The translations under genes were made by a program, and so were the position numbers. A stretch of 64,000 bases of DNA from Ananas comosus (Eukaryota > Streptophyta > Magnoliopsida > Poales > Bromeliaceae): assembly GCF_001540865.1 (NCBI RefSeq), contig NC_033645.1:1113687-1177686 (forward strand), given 5' to 3'. Of this stretch, positions 1 through 10,978 are shown one piece after another (within the stretch, counting starts at the first letter, position 1; each line of letters begins with the position of its first letter). The notes under the pieces are model-generated. The model ran no database searches and was not told the origin of the DNA. It was given only the letters and a program-made list of their open reading frames with translations.

Positions 1-1481
1 ATCTTATGTTGTTATCTGCACATATGGTTTTATTCTGGACGGGTTAGGAGGGAGGCGAATTTTTGGCAGATATATATGCTACAGATTGGAGTAGATTAAG
101 AAAAGGAAGGCATCTCTCACCTACGTCATTTCCTCAACAGATCATGGCAATTTTTTTTTTTTTATTTTTGATATCATTTACTGTATTATTTGGAGTAGAG
201 AGAGAAAGTCTGGCTACTATACTCTTATGAGTATAGGCCTTTTGGTACTCATAAGTTTTCGACTGTTAGATCTACCCATTTAATTATTTTCATCCGTTAG
301 ATCATACTATTTAACCAACCACCCACTAAATTTTAGGAAACTATTATTACTGTAACTACACATCCCTTCATCCAATGGTCGAAAATTTATAAGTCTAAAA
401 GGATTTATATTTATAAAAGTACAGTAGTAAGGCTACTATACTCTTTTGAGTATTGACTATTTCAATCATCATCCTCTGTAGAATTTTCGAAGATAATTGA
501 TGATCAACTGAAGATGAAAAAGCGACAGATGATCATATCTCTCTAGCTAATTAGACATTTTCAGTTTCTAATAGCTGTTTCTCTGTGCAACTCAACCTCT
601 TTGATAGATTGTTCAAACAAAGAAAAGTATTGCGACATATTTTTTACTATTTCTAATCATGTAAAATACTTATAATAAAAAAATAATAATTTCATGTATA
701 TAAAAAAGATTATCCATTTGTGTTTTTCAAAATTTTTTTTGTGGCAACTGCAAACCGAAAAAAAACTGAAAACATCTAATTTCCCTTTTCTCACTTTCTG
801 GCCCATTTCGTACATAATGGTGGCCTAAATCTGTCGAGTCAATAAGATTTCGAGCGAAAAGCATATAAAAGTATGTTTTTTTAAAAAAAATTTAAGTAAA
901 ACAATGGAAATTATATCTAATCCGTGTTTTCTCAAAGCGTGTAATGGCTAAAATTTTAAAAATTCTTCTATAAATACTTTTTTTTTTCACTTTTTATTCC
1001 TGACTTTTAAAAAGAAATATTTTATTTTTTAAAAAATTTTAGAAATATTTTTACACAATTACGACGTTAACAAAGAGAGCGAAATGATCAAATTACTCTT
1101 ATACTTGTTATTAAAAAAAAAATAGTGTATTTCTGCTATTTTAATGAATATTTTTTGTATAATATGCAGTAGACGGAACTGTGATAGAATCAACTTGTAA
1201 TTTTGTAAAAATTACAAAATAAAAATTTTTAAAAATAGAAAAAAGTAAGATAAATATTTATACCTTTTTTTTTTCGCAATAACCCGAAACGGAACCTAAA
1301 TAAGTGGATTCGAACTCGGCCCACAGGACTATCATTGTGGTGCCATGCAAATTCTTGCGTATGCATGGGAGAAGCTGCTGTTTTCATTTGGTGGAACGTC
1401 TCGTGGTTTGACGAGCCACCTGAAAATAATAATAGGTGAACAAGGTTGGACATCACTCTCTTTAGTTGCCGTAACAAGATG

Positions 1482-1515
<34 letters not shown>

Positions 1516-1639
1516 AGCTAATGGCAACATCTATGTCGACTTTGGGCCTCATAATCCCAAAAATATCCCAACTTTTTGTCCACGTGAGTCACGTGACCAA
1601 GTTAGCAAGTCTGAGTAATAAGCCATAAATGGCGTGGTC
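1..1639. other. AT-rich intergenic DNA, no gene seen
   Basis: No reading frame here looks like a protein. The stretch is AT-rich with many homopolymer runs, including a run of more than 30 A at about 1482-1514. A miniature transposon lies at about 209-455. Two G-box cores (CACGTG) lie close together at 1581-1586 and 1590-1595, but no gene start is near, so a regulatory role is unsupported. Confidence 0.6.
209..455. mobile_element. MITE, 'ctactatactc' family
   Basis: A non-coding element whose ends carry the near-palindrome ctactatactctta/tgagtat, at about 213-235 and 433-455. Its inside holds the phrases 'gttagatctaccc', 'ccaaccacccact' and 'catccaatggtcgaaaa'. The same phrases return in copies at about 2735-2955, 4669-4810, 42781-43009, 56600-56830 and 56890-57200. 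Repetition with shared ends supports a non-autonomous DNA transposon; the superfamily is not determined. Confidence 0.65.
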
Positions 1640-1756
1640 GACTTTTAAGTTGTAAATATTAACTACTGTTAATATTTACAACTTAAAAGTCTTTTTTTTT
1701 TTTTTTTANATCAAAAAAAAAAAAGACTTTTAAGTTGTAAATATTAACAGTAGTTA
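1640..1756. repeat. Perfect inverted repeat followed by a third copy across an N
   Basis: A 24-base arm at 1640-1663 is repeated as its exact reverse complement at 1668-1691 with a 4-base loop. After a poly-T/poly-A stretch holding a single N at 1709, the arm returns in direct orientation at 1725-1748. The poly-T then poly-A around the N is itself palindromic, which suggests a hairpin that was hard to sequence or a join made by the assembler. Confidence 0.8.
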
Positions 1757-2335
1757 CAAGGTTGATATTTAGTTGTTTTATATTTTTAACTGAGCTTATT
1801 TCTGAAAAGCAAAATGAACGAAACAAATAGTTTAATATTTTTCTTCAAAAAAAATAAAAGAGCAGGCAGGTCGATCCAAATTCGTTCTATTTAGTAATTA
1901 GGTTAAAATTCTAAATATGAATGCGACCCACTTCGTAAATGAGCTACTCGATCGATGTAACTAATATGACCCGTTTAAATTTTTTTATTTTTTTTGAGAA
2001 ATATGACCCGTTTAATTATTTCTATTATTTAAATTGATGAACTACATACATCTTAACTTATGTGTACATATATAAATATTAAAGGCATTACATATTATTG
2101 ATAAACTAAGCTTCAACATCTATTTGGTGGAATGGAGAATCTAGTTCTATTGATTGTCATTATCCTATTCCCAGTTGCTATTACATGTATATCACATTTG
2201 TTCACCAACATAAGAAAGCTATAAAATTTGTAAACATCTCCAATGCCATACACTTGTAAATGATGTTTACAGCATTTGATAGTTGGATAGCATTTGTAAA
2301 AGTGACATTGTGAGATGACTTATATTGATGGCCAA

Positions 2336-2505
2336 TTCGGATCAGGTTCGGGTCGGGTTCGGGTTCGGGTTCGGATCGGGTACAATCAAAATCCATATCC
2401 GAATCCATATCCGTCGGGTTTCTATTTTCGATATCCATATCCGAATCCATATACATATCCATCGGATATATCCGTTTCATTCGGGTTCGGGTTCGGATGA
2501 AATTT
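2336..2505. repeat. GGGTTC / ATCCATATCC short tandem repeat tract
   Basis: Runs of GGGTTC occur at 2346-2376 and again at about 2478-2496, with repeats of 'atccatatccga' between them. The two flanks are in the same orientation. A looser relative (cggattcggatt) occurs at about 3908-4010. It is a simple-sequence tract and does not match the plant telomere unit TTTAGGG. The short frames over it are products of the repeat. Confidence 0.7.
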
Positions 2506-2734
2506 TGAATATCCTTACCAATTGACATCCCTACCAACTGGTCTAAAAAGTACAAATGGGAAAGGATTTGGGCTTTTAAGTTCCTTTATAGAGTTATATT
2601 TAAGCCCAATACAATTGTTGTAGGCCATCTAATTTTGTCCTTTATTTCATAACCATCATGGATATATCATGGATATATCATTGCTATTTGAGATGATAAT
2701 ATGATATTGTTTTACTTCTCATATTATAAAAATT

Positions 2735-2955
2735 GAGTCCAATCGATAGTACCAAACTTTTGATACTATCGTATTTTCTACCGTTAGATCTACCCTTAAA
2801 GTTTTTTCACTCGTTAGATTATACTATTCAACTAGCCATTCACTCAACTCTAGAAAATTACTATCATCCTAACCACACATCCTTTTATCCAACGGCCGAA
2901 AACTCTATAATACCAAATGTTTGGTACTATGGAAAGTATAGTAACGTAATTCTAT
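2735..2955. mobile_element. MITE, 'ctactatactc' family, second copy
   Basis: Shares with the 209-455 element the internal phrases 'ccgttagatctaccc', 'ccattcactcaac', 'taaccacacatcc' and 'atccaacggccgaaaa'. Ends carry the variant 'atcgatagtaccaaa' and 'tttggtactatgg...tatagtaac', forming imperfect terminal inverted repeats. Confidence 0.6.
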
Positions 2956-3129
2956 AAAATATCTAAAAAAAAATTTGTTCATATGAGGTAGTTTTTTTAG
3001 ATGTAGACTTCGCGCGGCTCAAACCCAACCCACAAATCTTGTCGGAGGACGGCCCGCTCCAACAGGCCGCCCTCCCCCTAGGCCCCTAAGGCCTCCAACT
3101 CTTCAATGCATTCCATCACTCCCATCTCC

Positions 3130-3812
3130 GTCACCCTCCGCCGCACGATCACCGCCTCCGCAAAAAATGAATCAATCTTTTCTTCTCGAGCTTCATAATG
3201 TACTCAAATAGATTGCCACAAAGGCGCCATATTCTAGGAATTCATCAAATACCTCTTCCCACTCGGTCCACCCCCACCGCCTGTCGAGCCCACTCACCAT
3301 TTAGGCCGCACACGGGCCCGTGCACACTGGCCGACACGCCCGGCACTTCACACCGCTAAGTGGGCCGGGGCTCCCCATCGACGCCACCGGGACCTTGTAA
3401 CAGTCCGGCGGGTACACATACCGCCTATCGGTCACAACACAAAACAACGGAAACCGACGTTCATGGACCCTCACACGGGCCGTGTCCAATTGGGCCTTAA
3501 AGGCCGACTCAGAATTGAGCTCACGATAGCCGACACAGTCTAACCGGGAGATGGCCGAAAGCCGGGAAAGGGCCACAAGTGATGCAGCTCGGCCGCCGAT
3601 GCCGAGCCGGTCGTTGAGTCCGCCGTATCGCGAGCCCTGCGGGACAACGTAGGTCGACCCGAGCTAGAATGCATCCAGGTCGAGTGGGCCGGACCAGAAT
3701 CCGTCAACTCGGGTCCGGACAATCCAGTTGTAGGTGAAGTTGAGACCCGCTTCGTGTGATCGGATCAAGTCGATGCAACCCTCTACCGAATTAAAGTACT
3801 GCAACAGGCCCT
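3130..3812 (-). pseudogene. Broken 3' exon of a plant DUF7796-like protein
   Basis: Reading the minus strand from 3812, a continuous frame gives peptides such as [49 protein letters not shown] and [10 protein letters not shown]. From memory this resembles the conserved C-terminal part of an uncharacterised plant family (DUF7796); that name is tentative. Two in-frame stops interrupt it, one just after the DLDAF residues (near 3664) and one after TGPCAA (3301-3303). A pyrimidine-rich TTTTTACAG acceptor sits just before 3812, so this looks like a former second exon rather than a processed copy. No first exon was found within 1 kb. The segment is GC-rich unlike its surroundings. Confidence 0.55.
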
Positions 3813-3815
3813 GTA

Positions 3816-4602
3816 AAAACACACAAAAAAAAAAAAAAAACCCAAGATTGACTAAATTTAATATTTACATCGTATAATAAAATATGCTTACGAGCTTTCG
3901 AATTTTTAGTCGGATTCGGATTTCGATATAGATTTTAAAAATTCATCGGGTTTGGATTCGGATGCGGATTTGAATTTCAGATTTGGAGCCGGGTTTGAGT
4001 GTTTGAAAATTTACCCTGAATCCGACCGTTAACATTCCTATTGAAGATTTGAGCTGGTAGATTGAGATTGAGGCGGGACGAACCACAAGGCACGATGGAA
4101 CCAAATACCGTCACTTTGTTTATCCTTCTTCACATTACGGGCATGTTCCAGTACCACCCACTTGAATTGAACTCGATCAATGTGGCAATGGTTAGGAGAT
4201 TAAATACGCCTTTAACTTAAGGAGCAATTATTTATATACTACTGAAAATATTTTAGATTTTTTATTTATCTTTTTTAAAAGGCTAATATAATATCGTTAG
4301 AGTTAAATTTTGTTAGTAAGCTATCAAAAATAACTGTTATCTCTGTAAAATTATTAGTTTATCTTTCAAACATACTCTTTTACCGATACCAAATTTTCTT
4401 AGTCGTTCTAAAGTTAAGGGCAAAAGAAATATATTTTGACCTTTGCCCTTTCAAATATACCTATTTACTATCATAAATATTTCTTATTTACCCTTAAACT
4501 AGCAAAAAAAAAAATTGACTTTTTTTTAACTCTAGTAGAAATCTAACATAGGTTTAAAACGAGATGGCTTAATACGTACTAACAGCAGAGTTATTTTTAA
4601 AT

Positions 4603-4664
<62 letters not shown>

Positions 4665-5206
4665 GAGCTCCTATGTTTTTAAAAGTACCAAGTTATTGGT
4701 GCTTGTAAGTTTTCGGCAGTTGGATTAAAAAATGTGCGGTTATAATAATGTGGGCCCCTTAAGGTTAAGTGGGTGGTTGGTTAAATAGTATGATCTAACT
4801 TAATGAAGCTTTTCATGTTAGGAATCACGATTAACCCCGGCCCAAAACCTAAGCTTGCGGGCCAGGGCCAAGGCCTGGCAAATTGGCCGACTACGCGTAA
4901 TCCTCAGCCCAAAATCTCAACCTGCCACTGCAGTAGCATAGTGAGAGACACACACAAACAGGCGAGCAAACGCGCGCGCGCAAAAAGATCAGAGCAATCA
5001 GCATGGCCTATTTCAAAATGGTCTAATAGTTTGAATCATTAAACCAGAGAGTTACATTCTAAATCCAAAACTACCTTCTCATATAAACAGTTTTAGAGTC
5101 CTCTCATGATAGCAGTCTGGTTTCAGCACAGCTAGTTATTAGTCTCTACTCAATTGGTGCCACAACACAAGAAAAGTGACCCACATCGACAAAAAATCGA
5201 CTCCTC
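3816..5206. other. Intergenic: simple repeats and transposon remnants
   Basis: No gene seen. About 4205-4600 is a decayed relative of the terminal-inverted-repeat element at 57225-57725 (shared 'caattatttatatac', 'gttaaattttgttag'). An (AT)n microsatellite runs at about 4609-4661. Half of a 'ctactatactc' MITE follows at 4669-4810. The last few hundred bases are presumably the 3' UTR of the LysM gene on the minus strand. Confidence 0.5.
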
Positions 5207-7538
5207 CTAACATCGACTTAGAAAAGCAAGACACAGCAAAGCAATGTGAAAGAAAATGAGAAGCTCCGTCAACTTCACGCCCTGCAATCCCAGCCTTAAT
5301 GCTGCGCCACTGGTAGGCTGCGACAGCGGCGGTGCTCCGCCTGTTAAGCCAATTGAACAGCTTTATTTGCTATATCTCGATAGACACATAATATGAGGTG
5401 TTTTGAGTTAGAGACTTACTAGTGTTGCACAAGGACTGGATGGTCAGATTCGTGAGGATGGCGAAGGAGGAGGTCTTATTCGTGTAGCCCGTATATGCGC
5501 ATGTTGCGCGTTCGCAGGGTGAGCTGGATGATGTATTGCCGAGGTACATGTTCCCGCACATTGCGGCGGGACAAGTTGACGAGCTTATCCCCTGTGTAGG
5601 ATGGCAATCGAGCCTGGAAATTCGCAGAATTAGAACACGTTGGAAAACCAGTTATAGCATTTTCTAACAAAATCACATTTCAAGAAGAAAATATCATTAG
5701 TAAGGAGATCTTTTTTCTTTTTTAAAGTGGAGTGAGTACTCACTGCCATGAGGAGGAACTGCAGCTGCAGAGGACACAGTTGTTGGCAGTAAGAATGTAG
5801 CTACCGTTTGGGACACGAAGATTGCGGTCGATAGAAGTGCTGCTTATTGATGAGGAACAAGCTGTTCCATCCATCAGTGTTTCAACAATTAGTCATTAAA
5901 CGGAGACGATAAGTAAAGAAAAGAAAAAACAGTAAAACTAGTTAAGGAAAACTTTATACAGCGAGAAGTGGTTATAATTTCCGATCGTGACATCCTTCCC
6001 AGGTTGTTATTTCAACACAAATAAAGAAGAAACAACGAGAGAAAGAATTTATTAAAATTTGCACTACCAATGCGGTTCGTACATTCCATGCTCATTTTTC
6101 AGCTCGTAAGTAAAATAATTTTCTTTCTTTCCTTCTGTACCTTGAAAATGAATAGAGGATTCTTAAACCACTCTTGAGATGGTCTCTTAATAATCACTTT
6201 AATAATCTTAACAATATCGCAATCACGAAGCATCAGTCTGAGGGTAAAACTGTTCGTTAATCTAGAAATTTCCCAAGAATTCGACATGCCACCCTGTACA
6301 GTACCATTAGTAAATCACACTGAACAACAACAATTATAAAATTATTCATTAATCCAGTAACTTGTCAAAGTTTTCTACTAAGACTTAGTTTGGTATTGAG
6401 ACTCATTTGACGCTATTAGATAAAATGAAGTTAGAATAAAAGTATATAGGAATATATTTCTGCGTTCTCCGATGGGACGGTAAAAAATATATCATAACCG
6501 ACTCATCGGGATATGCGGAACGTAATATTATGTACGAAAACAAACAAGATATTTTTCTATCATACTTTCTCACCGCACTTAACGCAATCTCATAGCAATC
6601 CCAAATGAAGCCTAAATTTAGCAAGCATACTTCTGCTTCGAATTTCAGACTCTACCATCTCTTATCTTGCAAAATTAGTCCATTATCTTAATTACGTAAT
6701 AACAACGGTAAAAGCATGGCCCCAAATTAAAGACAGAGAATTAGGTATGAGCAGTCGGATAGCACTCTAACCTCGCAGCGGGACATCAAGAATTTGGCCG
6801 GCCTGCAGGCCGTTGGGATCCTTGATCCCGTTCAGCCTCATCAGAGTCTCCTCCGTCGTCCCGAACTCCGCGGCGATCCTCGCGACGGAGCTCCCCGCCG
6901 CCACCGCGTGGGCGTAGTGCACCACCTCCTCGCCGCCGACGGCGTCGCAGCTGCACGGCAACGGCACATACAGCTGCTGCCCCACGGCGACGCGGTTCGG
7001 GTCCGACAGATTGTTCGCCGCCGCAATCTCGCCGGAGGTAACAAACCCGGCGAAGGTCCCCCGCGCAATGGCGTCGAGGGTGTCGCCGGCCTTGACCTGT
7101 CGAATTATTTATTATTTTTTTTTTTAAAAAAAAATACCGTTCGTTATCTATCAGCTTAAGCTTAAGCTTAAGGTCTGCACAGCACGTGTTTGTGAAAATG
7201 ACCATGTAGAGGGGGCGGCGGAAGGAGGCGCCGACGCCGCGGGAGCAGGAGCAGGGGAGGCGGAGGCGGAGGAGGGAGGCGGCGGGGAGGGGGAGGGGGA
7301 GGGAGGAGGGGGTGGAGAGGGGGAGAGAGTTGGGGGCGAGGAGGGAGCCGCGGAGGGACCGGAGCTGGAACAGCGACTTCACCTCCGCGAGCGTGGTGGC
7401 GTTCGGGGGAGCGTAGCCGAGCAGCGACTGGCACGTGCCGCCGCCGCACGCGAATCGCGCGGCGGAGGCCGAGGGAGGAGGAGACAAAGGGAGGAGAAGG
7501 AGAAGTTGGAGGAGGAGAGGGTGGAGGGAGCTCGTCAT
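5207..7538 (-). CDS. LysM domain GPI-anchored protein (LYM1/LYP4/LYP6 type)
   Basis: Minus-strand exons: 7538-7203, 7096-6772, 5861-5744, 5613-5420, 5340-5207. They total 1107 bases (368 aa plus stop) with every junction in phase and GT-AG. The protein starts with a leucine-rich signal peptide (about aa 1-27). It then has the N-terminal motif TCQSLLGYAPPNATTL, two LysM-type repeats (about aa 111-160, KAGDTLDAIARGTF; about aa 170-220, FGTTEETLMRLNGI), CxC motifs (PCSCSRG, PCSCDAV, LCSCSS) and a cysteine-rich region with many N-x-S/T sites. It ends in a hydrophobic tail (ELLIFFHIALLCLAFL) suited to GPI attachment. The family binds peptidoglycan and/or chitin at the plasma membrane as co-receptors of LysM kinases. 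Exons 1-2 are GC-rich, later ones AT-rich. A GA microsatellite lies in the leader (7569-7588). Distinguishing LYP4/6 from CEBiP needs a tree. Confidence 0.9.
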
Positions 7539-8148
7539 CTTTTATTGCTTCACTTTTATTAGAGGAATAGAGAGAGAGAGAGAGAGAGTAAGAGTGAGAG
7601 TGGGAAGTGGGAAGAGAATATTATGAGGACGAGGAAAGGATCGTTCGAGGGGGTGGATTTATTTTTCCTTTTTAATTACAATATAAATATAAATATATCC
7701 TCAAATTCAAAATTTTTAAATTTAATCTACTTTAAAATATTTTCTAAAATTTTAAATCTCATTAATAAATTCTAAGATTTTGAAATAATTTTAAAAAACT
7801 TTTGAAAAAAAATTATTTTTTTCTTTAGAGAAAGGCAACAAACTTTTCATTTTTCATTATTTTTATTCTATTGATACGAAGTTACGAACTCCATCAAAAA
7901 TATAAAATAATTATGGATTTTGAATTAGTGAAGTTTCAAATTGGTGCTGGTGTGGGTTTTGTCGGGTTTTGTTTTGGGCGCGTTCGAGCAATGATTCCTG
8001 TCGCTTTCATCTCATCTGTTCGTTTTTATATGTAGCATTTTTCATGAACAGCAAGTCGAGGTTTGGTTTTCGAAAAACAGGCCGTTGTTCGATGAGAAAA
8101 GTAATTTTACTACGTGCCAAATCTAACTTGTGAAAATAAGTTATACAG

Positions 8149-8305
8149 ACCGGCGGTCCCTAAAATAAGTGGCAAAGAATTTGATGGTTGGTATTCGAAA
8201 TCCAAGTTCGAATTCTAGTTGATTCATATTTTCAACTAAGTTTATTTTCAAATGAAATAGACGAAGCGGGTAGCGTGCTACCTATTTCTCAAAAAAAAAA
8301 AAGAA
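8149..8305 (+). mobile_element. SINE with poly-A tail and 11-bp target duplication
   Basis: The body runs from 'cggcggtccc' to a poly-A stretch. It is flanked by the exact 11-base direct repeat aagttatacag at 8138-8148 and 8306-8316. A B-box-like stretch (agttcgaattc, near 8204-8214; consensus GGTTCGANNCC) and 'ataagtggcaaag' near the start suggest a tRNA-derived head. The 3' tail 'gcgtgctacctatttctc' followed by A is nearly the same as the tail of the LINE at 19930-21705. A second copy lies at about 27611-27790 on the other strand. Confidence 0.8.
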
Positions 8306-8825
8306 AAGTTATACAGCGGAAAAATTAACAGATGAATAAGGACGACCGTGGGCCGATCCACAGTCCGCCACAACAAGCCACAATATTTTGTTCTTTAATT
8401 ATTGGCCAAATTTCAATTTGCCCACACATACTTAGGGCTTACAATCTAGCTTGTTATTCACGAGCCAGCTCATGTTCAGTTTGAAATGAGAATACGAGTT
8501 AAATTTTTTAACTCAAAAATCTTAACGAATCAAACAAGAGCTGAAATTTTCAGTTCGATGTTTTAACAAATCAGTTCGCATTTGGCTCATTTAATAAATG
8601 AACGAACAAGATCCAGCCCTAGCTTGCTTATGTTTGGCTGGTTAACATTCCTAGATATAGTATAGCGCAATTTACTTTATCATCCTTTAATTAAAAAAGC
8701 TATATTTAACTATTTTGTACGTTCCATTTAGGATGTATATTTAAATTCCACAAAAGAGAATTTACATTCATTTTTCTGCCTATGGTAGCGTTGCTTTTTT
8801 GGCAACAAGGTCGTTGCTCAATAAA

Positions 8826-9236
8826 GTGTCCCCCTCTGTGGTTTCACATTTTTTCATTTTAGTACCTGTGGTTTAAAATATATTAAGTTAGTATTTTGTG
8901 ATTTTTCACTTTATCACTTTAGTATCCTGTGGTTTAAAATGTATCAAGTTAATACCTGTGGTTTTGCACTTTATCACTTTAGTATTCTGTGGTTTCACAC
9001 TTTATCACTTTAGTATTCTGTGATTTAAAAAATCACATGGTACTAACTTGATACAAAATTAAAACCGCAGGGTACTAAAGTGATAAAGTGTAAAACCACA
9101 GTGTACTAACTTAATACACTTTAAACCACAGGGTACTAAAGTGATAAAGTGAGAAACCACAGGGTACTAACTTGATATATTTTAAATCACATGGTACTAA
9201 AATGAAAAAAATTAAAACCACAAAGGGGGTTTTTGA
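8826..9236. mobile_element. Fold-back (long inverted repeat) element
   Basis: The left half repeats 'ctgtggtttcacactttatcactttagta' style units of about 70 bases. The right half is the reverse complement of these units (cacagggtactaaagtgataaagtg), with the turn near 9020-9030. Relatives occur at about 11000-11600, 37025-37370 and 44405-44755, so it is a dispersed family. Transcribed, it would form a hairpin of roughly 200 base pairs. Confidence 0.75.
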
Positions 9237-9782
9237 AGTTTTCCCTTTAAGTGTAATTATACTATGGATAAACTTCAATTTGCCTTCTATGATTTGGTGT
9301 ATTTTTTATGTTACCACGTTTTGGTTTAAAATGTATACTAAATTATTCTATAACTTTATTATTATTTTATTAAAAAAATTAGCAGCAAGTAGGATTACAA
9401 AATAATTTAAAAATCACAAAGTGGTAGTCTATTTAACTGCATGTTTTTATAACGAAACAAAAGGAAAATCATGAAATAATTAAACTAAATCATAGAAAAA
9501 TTAAATACAATTTTTTAAACCGTGCTCCAAGCTACAATGAGGTGAATTGAATTGTACCCTTATTACACTATGCGACAAATTAACTTTTTAAAATAATATT
9601 CTCCAGAAAATTATTAGGTGACTGAGGATTACCGTGGACCGTGTCCGTCATGAGCGCGGGACATGTGATTCGGCTGATCCACAGCACGGCACGGCCCGGC
9701 AAAATTTTATTCTTTAATTTTTTGTATTAATCATAGATAAAATAAATTCTGTATATTTTAATTTTAAATTAAAAATAAAAAA

Positions 9783-10030
9783 AGGTAAATTATACTTTTA
9801 CTCTCTGAACTTTCGGCGGAATTTTATTTTATCCTCTAAACTCCTAAAATAAATATATAACACTATAAACTTTAATATTTCATTCATGTTATCTCTTTCG
9901 TCAAGTTTTCGACACGCTTTGTTAACTGAAACTGACAAGATGGGTAACATGAATGAAATATTAGAGTTTAAGAGTATTAGATATCTATTTTTTGAGTTTG
10001 GAAGGTAAAGTAAAACTCCATCAAAATTTC
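9783..10030. mobile_element. Short TIR element, 'tttatcctc-aaactc' family
   Basis: The ends are imperfect inverted repeats (ggaattttattttatcctctaaactcc on the left; gagtttggaaggtaaagtaaaactcc on the right). 'atatttcattcatgtta' on the left matches 'taacatgaatgaaatatt' inverted on the right. A second copy with the same layout is at about 10741-10978. Confidence 0.65.
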
Positions 10031-10740
10031 ATGAATAACAGAAATATTTGATTGTTGAAATTTTTTTTTACAAAAATATTTAATTATATTAGAAGGATAG
10101 CTTAAAGAAAAATATTGAAAAAACATACAAACAAATGGATTAGATCGCTTATGCAGTATGTGCGGCCAATATACGAAGGATGACATGATATTTAGTATCT
10201 CTTAATCTAACATCACTAATTTTATTTTAAAAAATTTTAATTTATTATAAAATAGTATTATATTTTTACATTCAAAATTTCTAATTTGTTGAAAAGAAAT
10301 ATAAAATTTTGATTTTCGGCTATAGTAAAATTATATTGTATAATTTTATAGGAAGTAAGTGCAATCTCTAGAATAATTCTTCTAGTGATAAAGATGAGAA
10401 ATGTGTACTATATAAAATTAACTGAGAGTTAAAATTTTTATATCTGGATGAGAACATTTATTATAAATCAACTATATTAGCGAGTATACAGAGAGAGTAG
10501 GGTGTTCAAGCATCGTAGCTAGCTAGCTGGCTAGTATTTTTCTTTTCTTATCTTTAAACTACTCTTTTTTTTCTTTTTCTTTTTCTTTGTTTTTTACTTT
10601 ATACCATAAAATATAGGATAATTTGTGCTATGATTTATTTTAGGATAAAAAATATATAAATTCAAAATTTTGCATAATTACTAATTTGAGTGTCAGTAAT
10701 TAGTTTATAAATAACATATTCTAATGAAATACTGTATTGG

Positions 10741-10978
10741 GCTAAATTGCACTGTTACCTCCTAAGTTTTTTGTGGAGTTTCATTTTATCCTCCAAACTC
10801 ATAAAATGAAGATTTAATATTCTAAACTTTAATATTTCATTCATATTATTTTTTTCATCAATTTTTGATTAACGAAACTTGAAGGTAAATTGACGAAAAG
10901 AATAACATAAATAAAACATTAGAGTTTAAAATATTAAATTTTTTTTAGCAGTTTGAGAGGGTGACAGTGCAATTTACC
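10741..10978. mobile_element. Short TIR element, second copy
   Basis: Begins 'gctaaattgcactgttacc' and ends 'gtgacagtgcaatttaccc', which are inverted relative to each other. The inside carries 'tttcattttatcctccaaactc' and 'aatatttcattcat', as in the 9783-10030 element. Confidence 0.65.

Noticed and set aside
1581..1595. Paired G-boxes as a promoter
   Set aside because: No gene start or TATA box with a credible coding region lies within reach; chance occurrence is possible.
2336..2505. Interstitial telomere
   Set aside because: The unit is GGGTTC, not the plant telomere unit TTTAGGG, and the tract is mixed with other repeats.
2202..2555. Peptides rich in repeated YPNP or MDSDMD over 2200-2555
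   Set aside because: They are translations of the short tandem repeat tract, with no homologue recognised and no gene structure.
4609..4661. Origin or functional element at the (AT)n tract
   Set aside because: (AT)n microsatellites recur at several places (42720, 43303, 57200, 57825) beside MITEs; nothing suggests function.
7168..7449. Proline/arginine-rich open frames opposite and alongside LysM exon 1
   Set aside because: They are shadows of the GC-rich exon. The frame giving the signal peptide and LysM-type motifs joins in phase with four further exons.
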